Positions 48,195-60,239 of a stretch of DNA of 64,000 nt are shown in pieces (the stretch's first letter is position 1; each line of letters begins with the position of its first letter). The stretch comes from Paramarasmius palmivorus (taxonomy: Eukaryota > Basidiomycota > Agaricomycetes > Agaricales > Marasmiaceae). The DNA is taken from positions 248,001 to 312,000 of the forward strand of contig JAYKXP010000013.1 in the NCBI GenBank assembly GCA_037176845.1. Reading direction: 5' to 3'. A model generated the notes under the pieces. It was not told the DNA's origin and searched no databases. It saw nothing but the letters and a program-made list of their open reading frames with translations. The position numbers and the translations under genes were made by a program.

Positions 48195-49436
48195 TAGGTA
48201 GTATTCGATGAGGGAGTCAACCTACGAGGTGGTTGGCTTCTGAGGATCTACTTTTAGTCTCACACTGCTCACTGACAACTGAGCATGCGGAAATGCATTC
48301 CTCCAGGTGGTATATCTTAGTCTTAGGTCCATGGCAAGGTCTAGTTTCCTTGCCCCACATGCAGAAGAGGAGCACCAACTTTGTTGGCCTCAAGGACGGT
48401 CACTGACTATCGGCGACTTGAAAGGAACCACATTTGCTTTCCAAAAGGTTAGCCTCTTCGTAAACGCTCCACAAAAAAAAAAAATAATTGAGTCGCCCTA
48501 ACTCACTGTGGTCCTCGCTGCTGATGAATAAGTGTGACACATTACAGTCCCAGTAATACCACTTAGTTTCGGTGAAATCACCTAATACTATGACTGCTCT
48601 CAGTGTACAAAAGCACTCTACTGTGGCGTAGTTGTGCAAGTGTGGTTCGGCGTGATCAGAGTTGCCGCGCTTAGAGATATCTACTCAAGCTTGGTCTCAA
48701 GAGGGGTAAAATCACTTCTATTCATCGAAGTTCTAGGAAAGTACACCTGTATAGATGCGTAATAGGGTCGTCCTTGCTTCTATAAGCTAGGAAATAAGGC
48801 GCCAAGGGCTATATGAAGCTGATCTTGGTTTGATCTAAACTGCCTCGAGTGATCTGACTCTCTCTAAGGTAAAACTACGGCACAACTGCCGGAAAACAGC
48901 CACCAAAACTGTCTTCTATAAAGCACGCAAGCAAGGAAGCTCAGCCACCAAAACCGAGGCCTTCTCTATGATGCTAAAGTGTAACCCAACTGGTTAAAAC
49001 ACTTCCAGAATGCCACCAAGACGAACTAGTATAAAGTTTCACTAATAGGAGAAGTGTAGAGCAATACACAAAGCCAACAACTTGGTCTTTATCGCGACCT
49101 CTCAAGTTCTTGTCTGCAGTAAGATCTCAACTAGTCTTAAGGCTAGGGCCTGACTTGGGTAGAGTTCTGATCAGACAATAGCAATCTATTCGTCTGATAG
49201 CCACATACAAACGTAACGTGCAAGTGGGGGGCAGAATCCTCTGCGGTCCCCGTACATTTGGTGTCCTTTTTATACTGTCCAAGGTGAATAAACTGAATAA
49301 TAGGTAATCTGAGTCGGAATAACTGCGGAACAAGACGGAAAAGAGATGAAACAGAGTCAGGAGAGAGATACAACGAGAAAATATACATATCAGGGAAATC
49401 TATAGGTCACAACGTCCATATATGGCGCACATAGCG
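48195..49436. other. No gene; repeat-flanking sequence
   Basis: An A-run (about 48473-48485) and scattered short frames are seen, but nothing recognisable. Part may be the 3' tail of the LINE or other transposon debris. Confidence 0.4.
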
Positions 49437-50206
49437 TGACGAGCGAGTAGTAACACTCTGTTTTAAGGTACAGGAGTTGAATTCTGGCTGATGGGTAGGT
49501 GTTTAGCCTTTATAAAATTTTCTTTTCCATGCGCCAAGCGCTTTTCCACCAATCGGAGGCCTGGCAGGGTCCTCCCAAGCTCCTCATCGCTCAACACCGT
49601 TCCTCCACATAACACCGCCTCTAAATTTTCTTATCCACTCCATGTGGACGTGTTCCAATAAGGTATATCAGAGGGAATCTGCTTCTGCCACCGTAACAAC
49701 GGTTTGAACAGCTTTGCCTCCGCTCCGATCAATAGGTTCCACTTCGGCCGACAGGTCTCTAGACCCTTGCCGTATCCGGCATCGGTGATCTCCGATCAGT
49801 TTCCCCCTCTGCCATCAGTCCCGAGTGATGCCCGAGCCAGTATAACTCTTCTGGGTGTATGAAGGGGTAAATTAACTTGTAAGAATCCCTTTGGTGCGTC
49901 CGGTAGGTGATCTAGGTGTAGTCCGTAGTGAATTCACTTAAGGACCTTCTCCCTACAGTTTTCAGGAGGTGATTGTACTTCGACAACCACTGGTAGAAGT
50001 AAAAGTGGTGGCCAGATACCCATGTGGGGCGTACCATGTACCAGGATCCACTAATATAACCACCTAAAACACCTTCCGTCCATTGACTAGCTATTCAGGG
50101 CTCATACTAGTCCTTCTATAACCATTATGTGATTATGCAACAATAATAAAGTGCAAAACTAGCGTATTTGCGTTCGAAAAAGAAGTGATTAAAGTCAGGC
50201 GTATCA
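49437..50206. repeat. LTR-like direct repeat, left copy
   Basis: About 770 bp beginning TGACGAGCGAG and ending GGCGTATCA. It is nearly identical over its whole length to 51652-52421, with scattered single-base differences. TG...CA ends and equal length suggest LTRs. Confidence 0.75.
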
Positions 50207-50310
50207 CCAGTCTTCAACCTCCCTGCTCATGTCAATCGAAAGTGCATCCTAGCCATTTAACGACATGAATTGGACTGACACATGGACTAGTACCAGACAA
50301 CCTTCACTGT

Positions 50311-51520
50311 GTGGTTTTTCCTGTGGACATTGGCTGTGATAAGATAGGCTCAACCAATGTGTTTGAGGGACCAGGAGCAGGTGCCAATGATGGGATCGAG
50401 GAGGATCCTGATTTTATTCCTATTACTGAACTGGATGCAAAATTGCGGGAAAGGGAGTACGTTCCTGTGAGTAGTGTTCTGTGTTGCATTGCCTCGCTTA
50501 TTGTCTTCCTAGGAAGAAGGGAGGAAATTGTTGGAGCCAAAATTCTCAGCACAGTTTGATAGTGATTCCGCGGCCGGGTGGGAGAAGTACTTCATGTCCG
50601 ATGCAGCCTTTCACATGGTAAAGCCATTCGACATTCTTGCATACCAGAAGGCGCTCCTCCTCTCTGAAGGGAGGCTGATCGGGGATGATGCTTATGGTGT
50701 TTGTCTCATCTGCTACGTCCATTGATGGTTTCTTGAACCCTTTTCTCAAATGGTGTTCGAATTAGTGAGGGCCAAATGTTATGTATGAGTAAAATTTGCC
50801 TGAGCTTCATCGGTGTTGTGACTTTCCTTTCAGTAACAAAGAACAAGAACTTCCTCATGTGCCTTTCGTGAGATGGTCTGTTAGACCCTGCTTTCCCATT
50901 CTGGCCCCGGAGCAGTGTCCATTTGGAAGTCACAAAGTTCCCTATTATCCTTACCAAAATTGATTCGGGCACTGAGCTCGACGAGAACAGATTGATGCTC
51001 TAGGCTTCCTATCTTTTGAAAGTGGCTTGTCTGGTGGGGAAGAAGATTACCATCATGGCAATATATTTTTCAAGAAACGGAAGCGCCAGAATTTACTTGG
51101 TGGCTTCCGATTTAAATTATAAGGTAAGATCGATTCCCAGTCAATAGTTGTTTGGCTGACTGAAATGAAATATTTGAAAAGGGAGATAGCTGTCGATAAT
51201 ATAGATGGTGTTCTGGAGCTCATGCACACGGTCTTCAATTTTGCTTCATACACGTCAGGTATTGAGAATCAGCTCGCATCACTTCCCTTCCAAAAGGTGA
51301 TAAGAAAGATAGATGATTCAAGCAAAACCTTGTCATCTCGTACAACGATGTATTCAAAAAAACGTCAAGGCAATTCCGATAGCCCCCCTGGATTGGTGGA
51401 GAACCCACGTGTAATGGAAGATGAACAGGAAGGAACGCAATCAGGCCGGAAGCATGCTCATTGCTCCTTGAGTCTAGTTCATCACAGTTCTCTATGGGAT
51501 GTGGTCTTGAGCCTTCCCAT
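50311..51520 (+). pseudogene. Captured gene fragments with introns
   Basis: A frame reading GPGAGANDGIEEDPDFIPIT and LDAKLREREYVP ends at a GTGAGT donor; after TTCCTAG it continues in phase with EEGRKLLEPKFSAQFDSDSA and MVKPFDILAYQKALLLSEG. A later block (51165 on) reads EIAVDNIDGVLELMHTVFNF. Stops separate the blocks and no domain is recognised. The retained intron indicates a DNA-level duplication rather than a processed copy. Confidence 0.4.
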
Positions 51521-51612
51521 TTGGTGAAGCGGCCCATACAACTGGATAACAGAGAAGAAGCTGAGATTGTGGAAGTCCCAGATCAAGAAGGGGTACAAAT
51601 ATTTCTGGATGA
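51521..51612 (+). repeat. Segment duplicated at 59141-59232
   Basis: About 92 bases matching 59141-59232 in the same orientation with roughly six differences by eye; both encode VKRPIQLD...EEAEI.EVPDQ. Confidence 0.75.
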
Positions 51613-51644
51613 TATAGGTTGGCTTGTGTTGTCTTGATCATATC
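51613..51644 (+). repeat. Segment duplicated from 46831-46862
   Basis: About 32 bases beginning TATAGGTTGGCT and matching 46831-46862 with two or three differences. It abuts the previous duplicated segment directly. Confidence 0.65.
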
Positions 51645-51651
51645 AATAGCG

Positions 51652-52421
51652 TGACGAGCAAGTGGTAACACTCTGTTTTAAGGTACAGGAGTTGAATTCT
51701 GGCTGATGGGTAGGTGTTTAGCCTTTATAAAATTTTCTTTTCCATGCACCAAGTGCTTTTCCACCAATCGGAGGCCTGGCAGGGTCCTCCCGAGCTCCTC
51801 ATTGCTCAACACCGTTCCTCCACATAACACCGCCTCTAAATTTTCTTATCCACTCCATGTGGACGTGTTCCAATAAGGTATATCAGAGGGAATCTGCTTC
51901 TGCCACCGTAACAACGGTTTGAACAGCTTTGCCTCCGCTCCGATCAATAGGTTCAACTTTGGCCAACAGGTCTCTAGACCCTTGCCGTATCCGGCATCGG
52001 TGATTTCCAATCAGTTTCCCCCTCTGCTATCAGTCCCGAGTGATGCCCAAGCCAGTATAACTCTCTGGGGTGTATGAAGGGGTAAATTAACTTGTAAGAA
52101 TCCCTTTGGTGCGTCTGGTAGGTGATCTAGGCTTAGTCCGTAGTGAATTCACTTAGGGACCTTCTCCCTACAGTTTTCAGGAGGTGATTGTACTTCGACA
52201 ACCACTGGTAGAAGTAATAGTGGTGGCCAGATACCCATGTGGGGCGTACCATGTACCATGATCCACTAATATAACCACCTAAAACACCTTCCGTCCAATG
52301 ACTAGCTATTCAGGGCTCATACTAGTCCTTCTATAACCATTATGGGTTTTTGCAACAATTATAAAGTGCAAAACTAGTGTATTTGCGTTCAAAAAAGAAG
52401 TGATTAAAGTCAGACATATCA
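51652..52421. repeat. LTR-like direct repeat, right copy
   Basis: It begins TGACGAGCAAG and ends ACATATCA, 770 bp, nearly identical to 49437-50206. Confidence 0.75.
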
Positions 52422-52504
52422 CTGGCCTAGAATGGAAACCCAAATCACGTTTTGGATGTGGGTTCCTCGGAAACCATAGGGTTTCTCAATAGAATAATCC
52501 CACC

Positions 52505-52626
52505 TGTACATATATAACATTCAACTGTACATATATAACATTCAACTGTACATATATAACATTCAACTGTACATATATAACATTCAACTGTACATATATA
52601 ACATTCAACTGTACATATATAACATT
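52505..52626. repeat. 21-bp minisatellite, six units
   Basis: Tandem TGTACATATATAACATTCAA(C) units, the first five identical and the last diverging after ACATT. Because 21 is divisible by three the minus strand stays open and reads a repeated ECYICTV heptad, which is probably chance. It lies just beyond the 3' end of the DUF2235-WD40 gene. Confidence 0.9.
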
Positions 52627-52725
52627 TCCATGTGAGACCTGCCAATCCACTCAAGCTAGTTTTTATAACCCACCAACCCATGCTAGACCTTAGCTGGGAC
52701 TGATTCTACTGGTTAACATTACTCT

Positions 52726-55700
52726 TCAACTCTTCAACTGTTGTAAAATGCATTCTCCAGCTGGACCATCTACATCCCAAACAACTACAATACCCTCCTT
52801 GGTATTGGCTGCTATTCGGCTCTCATCTGGAGAGAAGCTCACAGACATAACACTTGATGTGTGTTGTACTTGAGATCTGAAACTGGCCACTCCTCCAGAT
52901 GGTACTGCCCACATTGTCAGTCTTCCATCCTCCAGACCACATGCAACCAATAAGCGTTTTGGTGCAATGGCAAGTGAATTTACCGCTACCTGTTTCCCAC
53001 CAGGAAACAATGAGTGGTTGCATGTACTTGCAGACCATGAGTGCTCCATTGCCTGACTGCTACAGTCCCATCTGCTGACTGAACCATCCTGTAAGCCAAC
53101 AAAGAACTTTGAGGGCTCATCTGAAAATGCAACTGCTCGTATTTCATTTGCTTGTTGGGGTGATGTCCAATGAGATGTCCAACCCTCACCAAGCACTTTT
53201 GGCTCCAACACACAGAATGTCTTGTCGTGGGAGACTGACACAATATACTGCAACTGTGTCATACTTGAAGATATCTTGGACCCTGTATGGAGTAACAAGG
53301 AGTTTGCAGCTTTTCTTAGCCATTTGACCATTTGATCTTGCCCATTCCTAGCAGTGCATGGTTCATTCGATGTTGGTACCAAAGTACTGATACCTGAAGT
53401 TGTGTTATTGGAGGATGCTGTAGCGTGTTGGTTGGCAACATTAATACCAAGGTTATTCTGAAACACTGATTCAGTGGTGGCAGACATTAGTCCAGAATGT
53501 GAAGTTGGGGTACTAGAGGATGCTGTAGTGTGCTGGCTAACAACATTGGTACCAGAGTTGGTCTGGAGTGCCAATTCATTGCCAGGAAAGCTTGATAACC
53601 CTAGCTCAGATCTGTCAGGCAGAGGCTGGTTTACAACCCCCTTGCCACACAGAACTTGGTTATTCAAGCCAGGAATGTTGAATTTTGGAGAAAATACTGC
53701 CAAGAGAACATCATGTTTGTGACTCTGGACTTCAAGGGGTTTATGGAAATGTCCACTGGAATGATGACAGTCAAAAACATATATGTTGGAAGTTTCTGAA
53801 GTAGCAACCAGTTGGCCATTCCAGGCAAAAGATAAAGACGAGATGCCTTTCTCTGCCATATTATGCCAACTGTTCACTTGTCTTCCTGTCTTCACATCCC
53901 AAAGTCGTATAGCTGAATCATTGCTTCCAGAAGCAATAATTTTTCCATCTGGGGAGAATGCAAGGCAGGATATGCAAGTGTTGCCTATTATATCAATGGT
54001 GTTCCATGTTGATTTTATCTCGGCACCAGTGTGGACATCACGGAAGAAGATGTGTCCATAAGATGTACCACATGCGATACAAGTGCCATCAGGAGAGAAT
54101 GCAAATGCAGTAACTGGTCCTCCTCGATGTATTGAGAATATCTCAGCTACAAAGTAGATGGTCAATTAGGTAACAAGTGTTGTCAATAATGCCATGAAAA
54201 CATACCAGTGCCAAATGTCCTTAGAAAGCCCTTAATGAGATCCTCTATTAACTCTTTCTTCTCACACATATCCACATTGCGCAGCAGCTCACGAATAACT
54301 GGAGGTTGCCTTGTAAGATGCTGCCTTTGGAAAAGACCTGGAGCCAAGACCTGAAGCACCTGAATCGTTGCAAGGATGCACTTATGGTCCTTTACTAGAT
54401 CTACTGGATGGAATAAGATCTGGGACAAGTTGATAAATGCCTGAATAGCTCCATCTGCTTGGAAATAAGCTCATGTTATAGTATGATTGATATGACTGAC
54501 TGCTACCAAACAAGTCATATGTCTGGCCCAGATGCATAAGACGCTTGAAACATTCATCGGGAGGCATATCCATCTCAATGAGGCGGATGATGGCACCTTC
54601 AATCTGTCGGGTAACCTGGCCAGCCTTGTCAGGCTCAATTTTCTTTGGGTCTTTTCCATTCCAATCACCCAAATGCTCATGATACTCCAAGCACAAGGGG
54701 TCCCAACCATACACTGAGCGATGAATCAGTTGGCCAGGAAGTATTTTACGTCGATGGCCCAAATGCGGTCTAGAGAAACAAATAAGCACTATATCTGCTA
54801 AAGGGTTCAACACTTACACTCGTGTAATTTGGCCCTTACCATGATATGTCGAGCGTCTAACAGGGAGGATCTCTAATAATCTCCAAAGACCAGTGAGTGA
54901 CTCATTGATTACATTTGACTTGTCCTGGTTCCAAGGAACAGAACTCAACAAGAGGCCAGCCTCAGTTGCTTCTATTGACATCCATCGAAGTGCAGGGCCA
55001 TTTTTGTTCATGTCTTTGTTCTCAATATTCCCACCACCACTGAAGTTGAATGGTTAAAGACAAGATTCAATAACAATTATGTTACAACTTACATATCTGA
55101 GTGTGTTCCTGTGAACCAGACTTCCTTTGTGTGTGGCATTCTGGAGGTTTGTGCATCCTCAAGTTTGGGCCCAGCACTGCCATTGACAAATTCAGGCAGA
55201 AACTTCACACGGCGTTCATCTAGAGCAAGTGCATGGCGAAAGAAACAGACATGCTCCATCCCTGCTGTTGTAAGAGGAAGGTCTTTCTTTTTGACAAACC
55301 CAACAGAAGAAACTGTATCCCTAGAGAAGATAAATAAACATTGTATGCACACAGAAATGAAGCCACCTGCATACCAAACACCCACAAAATGCACCCTTAT
55401 GCCCTTTCGGCAAAATGCTTCTTTGAACTTTGCTGCAGAATCAATGCTGCCAAGACCTTGATGTTCTGATGATCTTGGTATATTGTTGGAATTGATTGGA
55501 GTGTCCCGATACAGATCATATGCACTACAGAGTCATTAAACTGTCCTTTCTGAGCCAATATACAAAAACCCACAATGGTATTTGAGCTTGGTTACCACGG
55601 TGAATCAAACCAACCTAAATGCCAATATATTAGACATATACTGCAAAATCAGAGCAGACTCACCTTCTCAATCATTCCTGAAAGGGCCCGAACTTGGTAT

Positions 55701-56328
55701 GCTCCACGAGAGAATCCTACATATTCTTCAGTCACACTATCATACCAACACAGGTTCTTGAATACCAAACAAAAAGATTCTGTCACCAGTCTGGTATTGC
55801 TCACTTAACCAATGATAGGCATCCAGTAGGATTCTTTCAAATCGCCTTCAGATTCATGTTCATGATTCAGACACAGAAGTATTGATAGCAAACAAAACAT
55901 ACCAAGCAATTGCCATGTCAATCTTATGGCTTATAACTTGTTGATAATAGGCCAATGACTTCCCAGAGGATTTTGCATGTGTTCCTATGCCACTATTGTA
56001 ATATGTCATTTGTAAATGGTCATCCTTCTCAAGCCTGCTATAGAGTTCAACCACATTTGTGTTCTAGGTGGAACAATCAGAGAGTGCAGAGGTGATGTAA
56101 CAGCACCGATACCTTGTCACCAAATTGATTTGCAGTCCCGTCAATACAAACGACCAGATTTCTTGAACGACCAGTGCTGGGACGCGCAGCATGGACACAG
56201 TCATAATGTGGTTGTTGGAACCCCGGGCCCACCGGTACCAGCCATGGAATCGGATTGGCAATTCCGAGGTCAGTCACATCTTCGACATCCGTGGAGCTGG
56301 ATGGGTACCAAGTTTGAGACTCAGCCAT
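52726..56328 (-). CDS. DUF2235 alpha/beta-hydrolase fused to WD40 repeats
   Basis: About a dozen exons join in phase from ATG 56328 (MAESQTWYP) to the stop at 52726. The DUF2235 part shows NLVVCIDGTANQFGDK|NTNVVELYSRLEK, YYNSGIGTHAKSS, the lipase-type nucleophile elbow GFSRGAYQVRAL, IRVHFVGVWDTVSSVGF, CFFRHALALDERRVKFLPEF, KEVWFTGTHSDIGGGN, and PALRWMSIEA, that is G-x-S-x-G with downstream Asp and His candidates. Next comes a helical linker. The large last exon (54135-52726) contains WD40 repeats such as VTAFAFSPDGTCIACG, CLAFSPDGKIIASGSNDSAI and MSVSFSPDESRIAANT. DUF2235 relatives include phospholipase-like hydrolases; the substrate here is unknown. The WD40 part probably forms a propeller for protein binding. 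It seems intact despite the transposon-rich flank. Confidence 0.82.
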
Positions 56329-57739
56329 GAGGATCTAAGGATGCGTTCGTCAAGTAACTTATATTCTTATAACAAATGTGGGGTAAGCAAGTAACACAAT
56401 CTAGTGGCAAGCCAAAATGAAGAGATCAAGTCACCTCCGAGTCCTCGCATGTGATCCAATGCTGCACCCATGCCAAAAACGCATGGAGGCATACGTGTTA
56501 CTGATATGGAGCATGACGATCCGGAGGTGAGAAATGAACATTCCACTCCCATCCGTCCTCTCGACCGATTGGCTATACCTTCTATTAAGCAATATGATTA
56601 CAACGAGGGTAATGGTACACACTGCATCGCAGAGGTAGACAGAAGCGAGGGGAGTCAAGCTGTTAGAGCTTCCCAGCAATGTGCCCCTGTTGATGAAGAA
56701 GTTCACTCACCACCAATGAAAGAGCTATGCCCATGCTGAAAACGGGCGTAATCACACCAGCCCTAAGCCAGTCTTCCCTTCTTTCTCAGTCACTATCCCG
56801 GCTTATAATAACACGATCGTTGACTTGGTCCGTCTTGATGTTTTGAAGTGCAGTTCACGTTGTTGTCTGTTTCGACTTTCGGGGATGTCTGTCAACCTGA
56901 AAGGGTTCAATAAGCATTGAAAGTGCGTGTAAGATCCTAGTTTGCATTCATCTCGACGTCTCGCGTTGTGGAGGTAGCATGGATTTTGATAGCGCCGTTC
57001 AATTGTCCAGTATCCTGTGTTCTGACGCGGGACTTCAAGGGGCTAGAATACCAGAAGGGTGTTTTAGATAACGATACAAACAATAGATCACGGACGACCT
57101 CGTACCTTGCATGTTCTTCTCCAGGTGACCCAACCCTTTCCGCCCCTAAAATCAATGTCGACTAGTTGTATGTTGTATTTCGATTTCCTGACGTTTTTTT
57201 TGCAGCCCTCTTGAGGCTGCTGAGTCGTCTTCAACCCATGAGATTAATGCCTGCGCTCACCTCAGTTGCCAGACACGATTCGGACGTGCAAACCAGATGT
57301 AGTTGTCGTCGTCGTTTCCTTCAGCAGCCTTGTGCAAGTCCAAGTTGCGAAAGTCTAAGTACTTTTCTGGTACAAATCGCAAATTCCTTACCTCTTCTAC
57401 GTTGGCGATAATTGACCATCTCGCTAAATTTGATCAGTTTATGCCCGCTGTATGCCCGACTCAAAGGTAAAAATCAGATTGATAGAAAGGTAGTTTTGGA
57501 GATACATGTACCTAGTGTTTTTGCTGTGGACGTGGACGTGGTTTTGGTTTCACACAGTGGTTTGTGCGAGTTCGAGGTTGCCGCGAGCGGCGAGACAGAG
57601 GCGCACCACAACCACAACCACCTTCCTTCATACCTTACTTCCTCATAATCTATCTCATATTCACCTCTTAATTTACGTCTAAATCCCATCCCTCCCCTCG
57701 AAGAACCGACCTCCACAACGACCGCAGGGATCAAGATAA
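56329..57739. other. Intergenic, no supported gene
   Basis: It holds the promoter of the DUF2235-WD40 gene. Short frames on both strands show no recognised content. The 57590-57735 part is C/T-rich and could be promoter-like sequence for the coding-like stretch that follows. Confidence 0.4.
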
Positions 57740-58740
57740 TTGTCTACCACCTCGACAACTCATACGGCAGCTATCACCCAATTCCGAACGGAATACAACA
57801 GCATCGTCACCTATTCTCGCGAAAACAAGCCCGACCTCTTTCTCCCTGACTTCTCCCTGCTTTCTCTCCACTCTGGCAGCACCTCTACCCGCACCACCGA
57901 CTTCATCTTCATAGGTGTCAACACGCCCAGCCTCGCCTCGACATCCTTCACAGCCTCATCACCGCTATCAAAGGTCATGGAAAGTTCCGCGCATCGTGGA
58001 AGACCAGAATTGGCTACGACCGCGCCCGACGAGTGTTCGTCACGATGGACAACGAGGCCGATGCCGCCCGAACGAAACCATTGGCCACCAAGACGTTGTT
58101 GGAACCTGTCTCGCCATTGGCGAAGACATTCAGAAGCTGTATGATAACCCCATTGTTGTCCAACAACGGATTCTCCACATCTCTCGCCCCCAATTTGTGG
58201 AACCGTATTGGGGATGGGATATCGTCATCGCAGGCATTGCTGGTATTCATGGATTCGAGGGAGCAATGAACGCTTGTATCCGCCGCAGCTTTGAGGATGA
58301 CTCTATCATCTCTCATAGCTGCATGGTCCTCGACAGTGAAGCCTATCTGGTGGTTCTCCGCGCGTGGGAGGCTGTATCTTCCCTGCTTCGTATGAAAACA
58401 CCTTCCCTTCCTGGAATCCCCTCATTCGTCGAACTATCCAACCCTACCCCGCTTTACTGGTTCAATCATCGCAACTCCCCCTCTCCACGCTTCCTTGATG
58501 CCAATCGGGGTCCGTCTCGCGACTCGTCTGCAGGCCTTCAAAACAGATCGACCTCATCCGAACGCAGGGTGTTGACGTTGCATCTGCGCTCACCGACCTT
58601 GTACGGAACCAGGGCAATCTCATCAAGGAGCTGGCGGCACAAGGACTGCTCCGTGACCTCAACCACCATGTCCCTATATTCAGAGACATGGGAACTGTCA
58701 CGCTCGCTGACTGGACATGCACTCTGAATTCATGTCGTTA
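57740..58740 (+). other. Coding-like stretch, unresolved
   Basis: Plus-strand frames with protein-like composition alternate: AITQFRTEYNSIVTYSRENK and FIFIGVNTPSLAS; then ITAIKGHGKFRASWKTRIGY and VFVTMDNEADAARTKP; then DVASALTDLVRNQGNLIKEL and DMGTVTLADWTCTLN. They lie in different frames with few good splice sites, so this is either a multi-exon gene I cannot assemble or a decayed one. No family is recognised. Confidence 0.3.
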
Positions 58741-59140
58741 CCCGCTAGAGGGCCCCGTCCCTTCGTCGCTCCTTCCTGCAACATAAATGTGCGCTTCCAT
58801 ACTCCTTCTCCCTTGCATATAAAGTCCTGCACACCGCAAACACATCGCTCCACCCAACTGACCTCTCATACTTTTACGACGGGAATGTTAGCATCCGCCA
58901 CATCTTCAATTCTCTCCCATACCATCTCAAATCGCACCTACCGTTGAACACACCGATTCTGCCGAAAAATATCAGCATACGCGGACTTAATCAAAATGCA
59001 ACGTGGTCTCCATTGACGTGTCGACAAATACCACGCCTCATAGGCCTCATATTCTCTCCAACCGCATCTCCCTACATCTGCCGCTCACAAACACTCCGAC
59101 AATACCTCCCTGTGCTCAAGTCATAGATTTAGAGTTTTTC

Positions 59141-60000
59141 TTGGTGAAGCGGCCTATACAACTGGATGACGGAGAAGAAGCTGAGATTGGGGAAGTCCCA
59201 GATCAAGCAGGGGTACAAATATTTCTGGATGACGGAGAAAAGGCCACGGTCGCAGAAGTCCTGGATCAAGGAGTAGAAATATTCCTGGATAGTGATGTAG
59301 CGGTGGTACGCCGGAATCTCATTGCTCTTTGTCACATCTCATAACTGACAAGTCTTTAGGTTCCTCCCCCCTCTTGTGGCTGACTTCGCGATGGGCAATT
59401 GGTCGCGATCAGAGTAACAAAACGTGAAGAGGTCTCAACGCACAGCATGCTTTCTCGAGTTATGGATCCGTCACCACACATTATCCTGCTGTTGGGCCAC
59501 TGCCACGCGTTTGGCCAGCTTCACCTCCTTATCACTCCTTTGCGGACTCCCCTGAAGCAATTGGATCATATGGATCAGTCATTCCTACGTAGTAGGGCTG
59601 TCTTACTCATACCACAACCCCTCCAAGCCACGGCATTCATCCACAGAAATTATGTGGCCCACCTCGATATTCGACCTGACAATCTTGTTTTGAACGAAGC
59701 GGGTTTTATAGAAATGATTGACTTTGGCGTCGCCGTTCACGTTGCAAGCGCCAACGACCGGATACGAGGGTTTTGAGGCTGTGCTCGTGGGTGGCACCCG
59801 AGGCGAAGGCAGATGAGTACTTTCAGCCTTGTGCCGCTGATCTATACGCTTGCGGCCGTGTCATCCGGCACTATGGTGCATTCTTTCCTGCTGGCGATGG
59901 TAAGTGGCTCGTGGAAGCATCTGTTGGGTTGTGAAGCCGCGTCGCGAACTTCAGTCATGAGCAAGGTCATGAAGTCACTGAACACCAAGGTACCTCAATG
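59141..60000 (+). pseudogene. Broken protein kinase gene
   Basis: After the duplicated VKRPIQLDDGEEAEIGEVPD segment (59141-59232) and stops, a kinase-like frame at 59399-59776 reads HIILLLGHCHAFGQLHLLIT, FIHRNYVAHLDIRPDNLVLN and IEMIDFGVAVHV: the catalytic-loop Asp and Asn and the DFG motif are present, with Arg in place of the usual Lys in D-I-K-P. The expected activation-segment end, SWVAPEAKADEY and AADLYACGRVIRHYG, follows in another frame after a stop at 59774. The N-lobe (Gly loop, Lys, Glu) is not seen. It is a degenerate serine/threonine kinase of a type common in mushrooms. Confidence 0.55.
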
Positions 60001-60239
60001 CCGCATTGTATAAAGTGTCAGGACAGTCGAGTCAATCTGGAGATGGGAGTGTCATTCTGTTGTTCACAAGGCAGGCAAACATGTGACTGCGGCATACACA
60101 GTGATTCTCCTTCACTATAGTCACTATAAAACATTATACGCTATATTACATCGTCTGGAATTCCATGCGTGTGTTGTGGGAATAGGGAGACGAAAAGTTG
60201 CTGTACGTTCTTAATCATAACTGTGCGACAGGTCAGGGT

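Larger units (their letters stand above)
49437..52421. mobile_element. LTR-like pair with a non-retroviral interior
   Basis: Two 770-bp direct repeats enclose ~1.45 kb. No gag, protease, reverse transcriptase or integrase motif is visible inside. Instead the interior holds intron-bearing gene-like fragments and pieces duplicated elsewhere in this window. Matching 5-bp target duplications were not seen (TAGCG left, CTGGC right). It may be a non-autonomous element with captured host sequence, or a segmental duplication. Confidence 0.5.

Noticed and set aside
49437..52421. Complete autonomous LTR retrotransposon
   Set aside because: No reverse transcriptase, integrase or protease motif between the repeats and no matching target-site duplication.
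52445..52681. Small Cys-rich repeat protein (ECYICTV heptads) on the minus strand
   Set aside because: It is a translation of a 21-bp minisatellite; no start context, promoter or conservation evidence.
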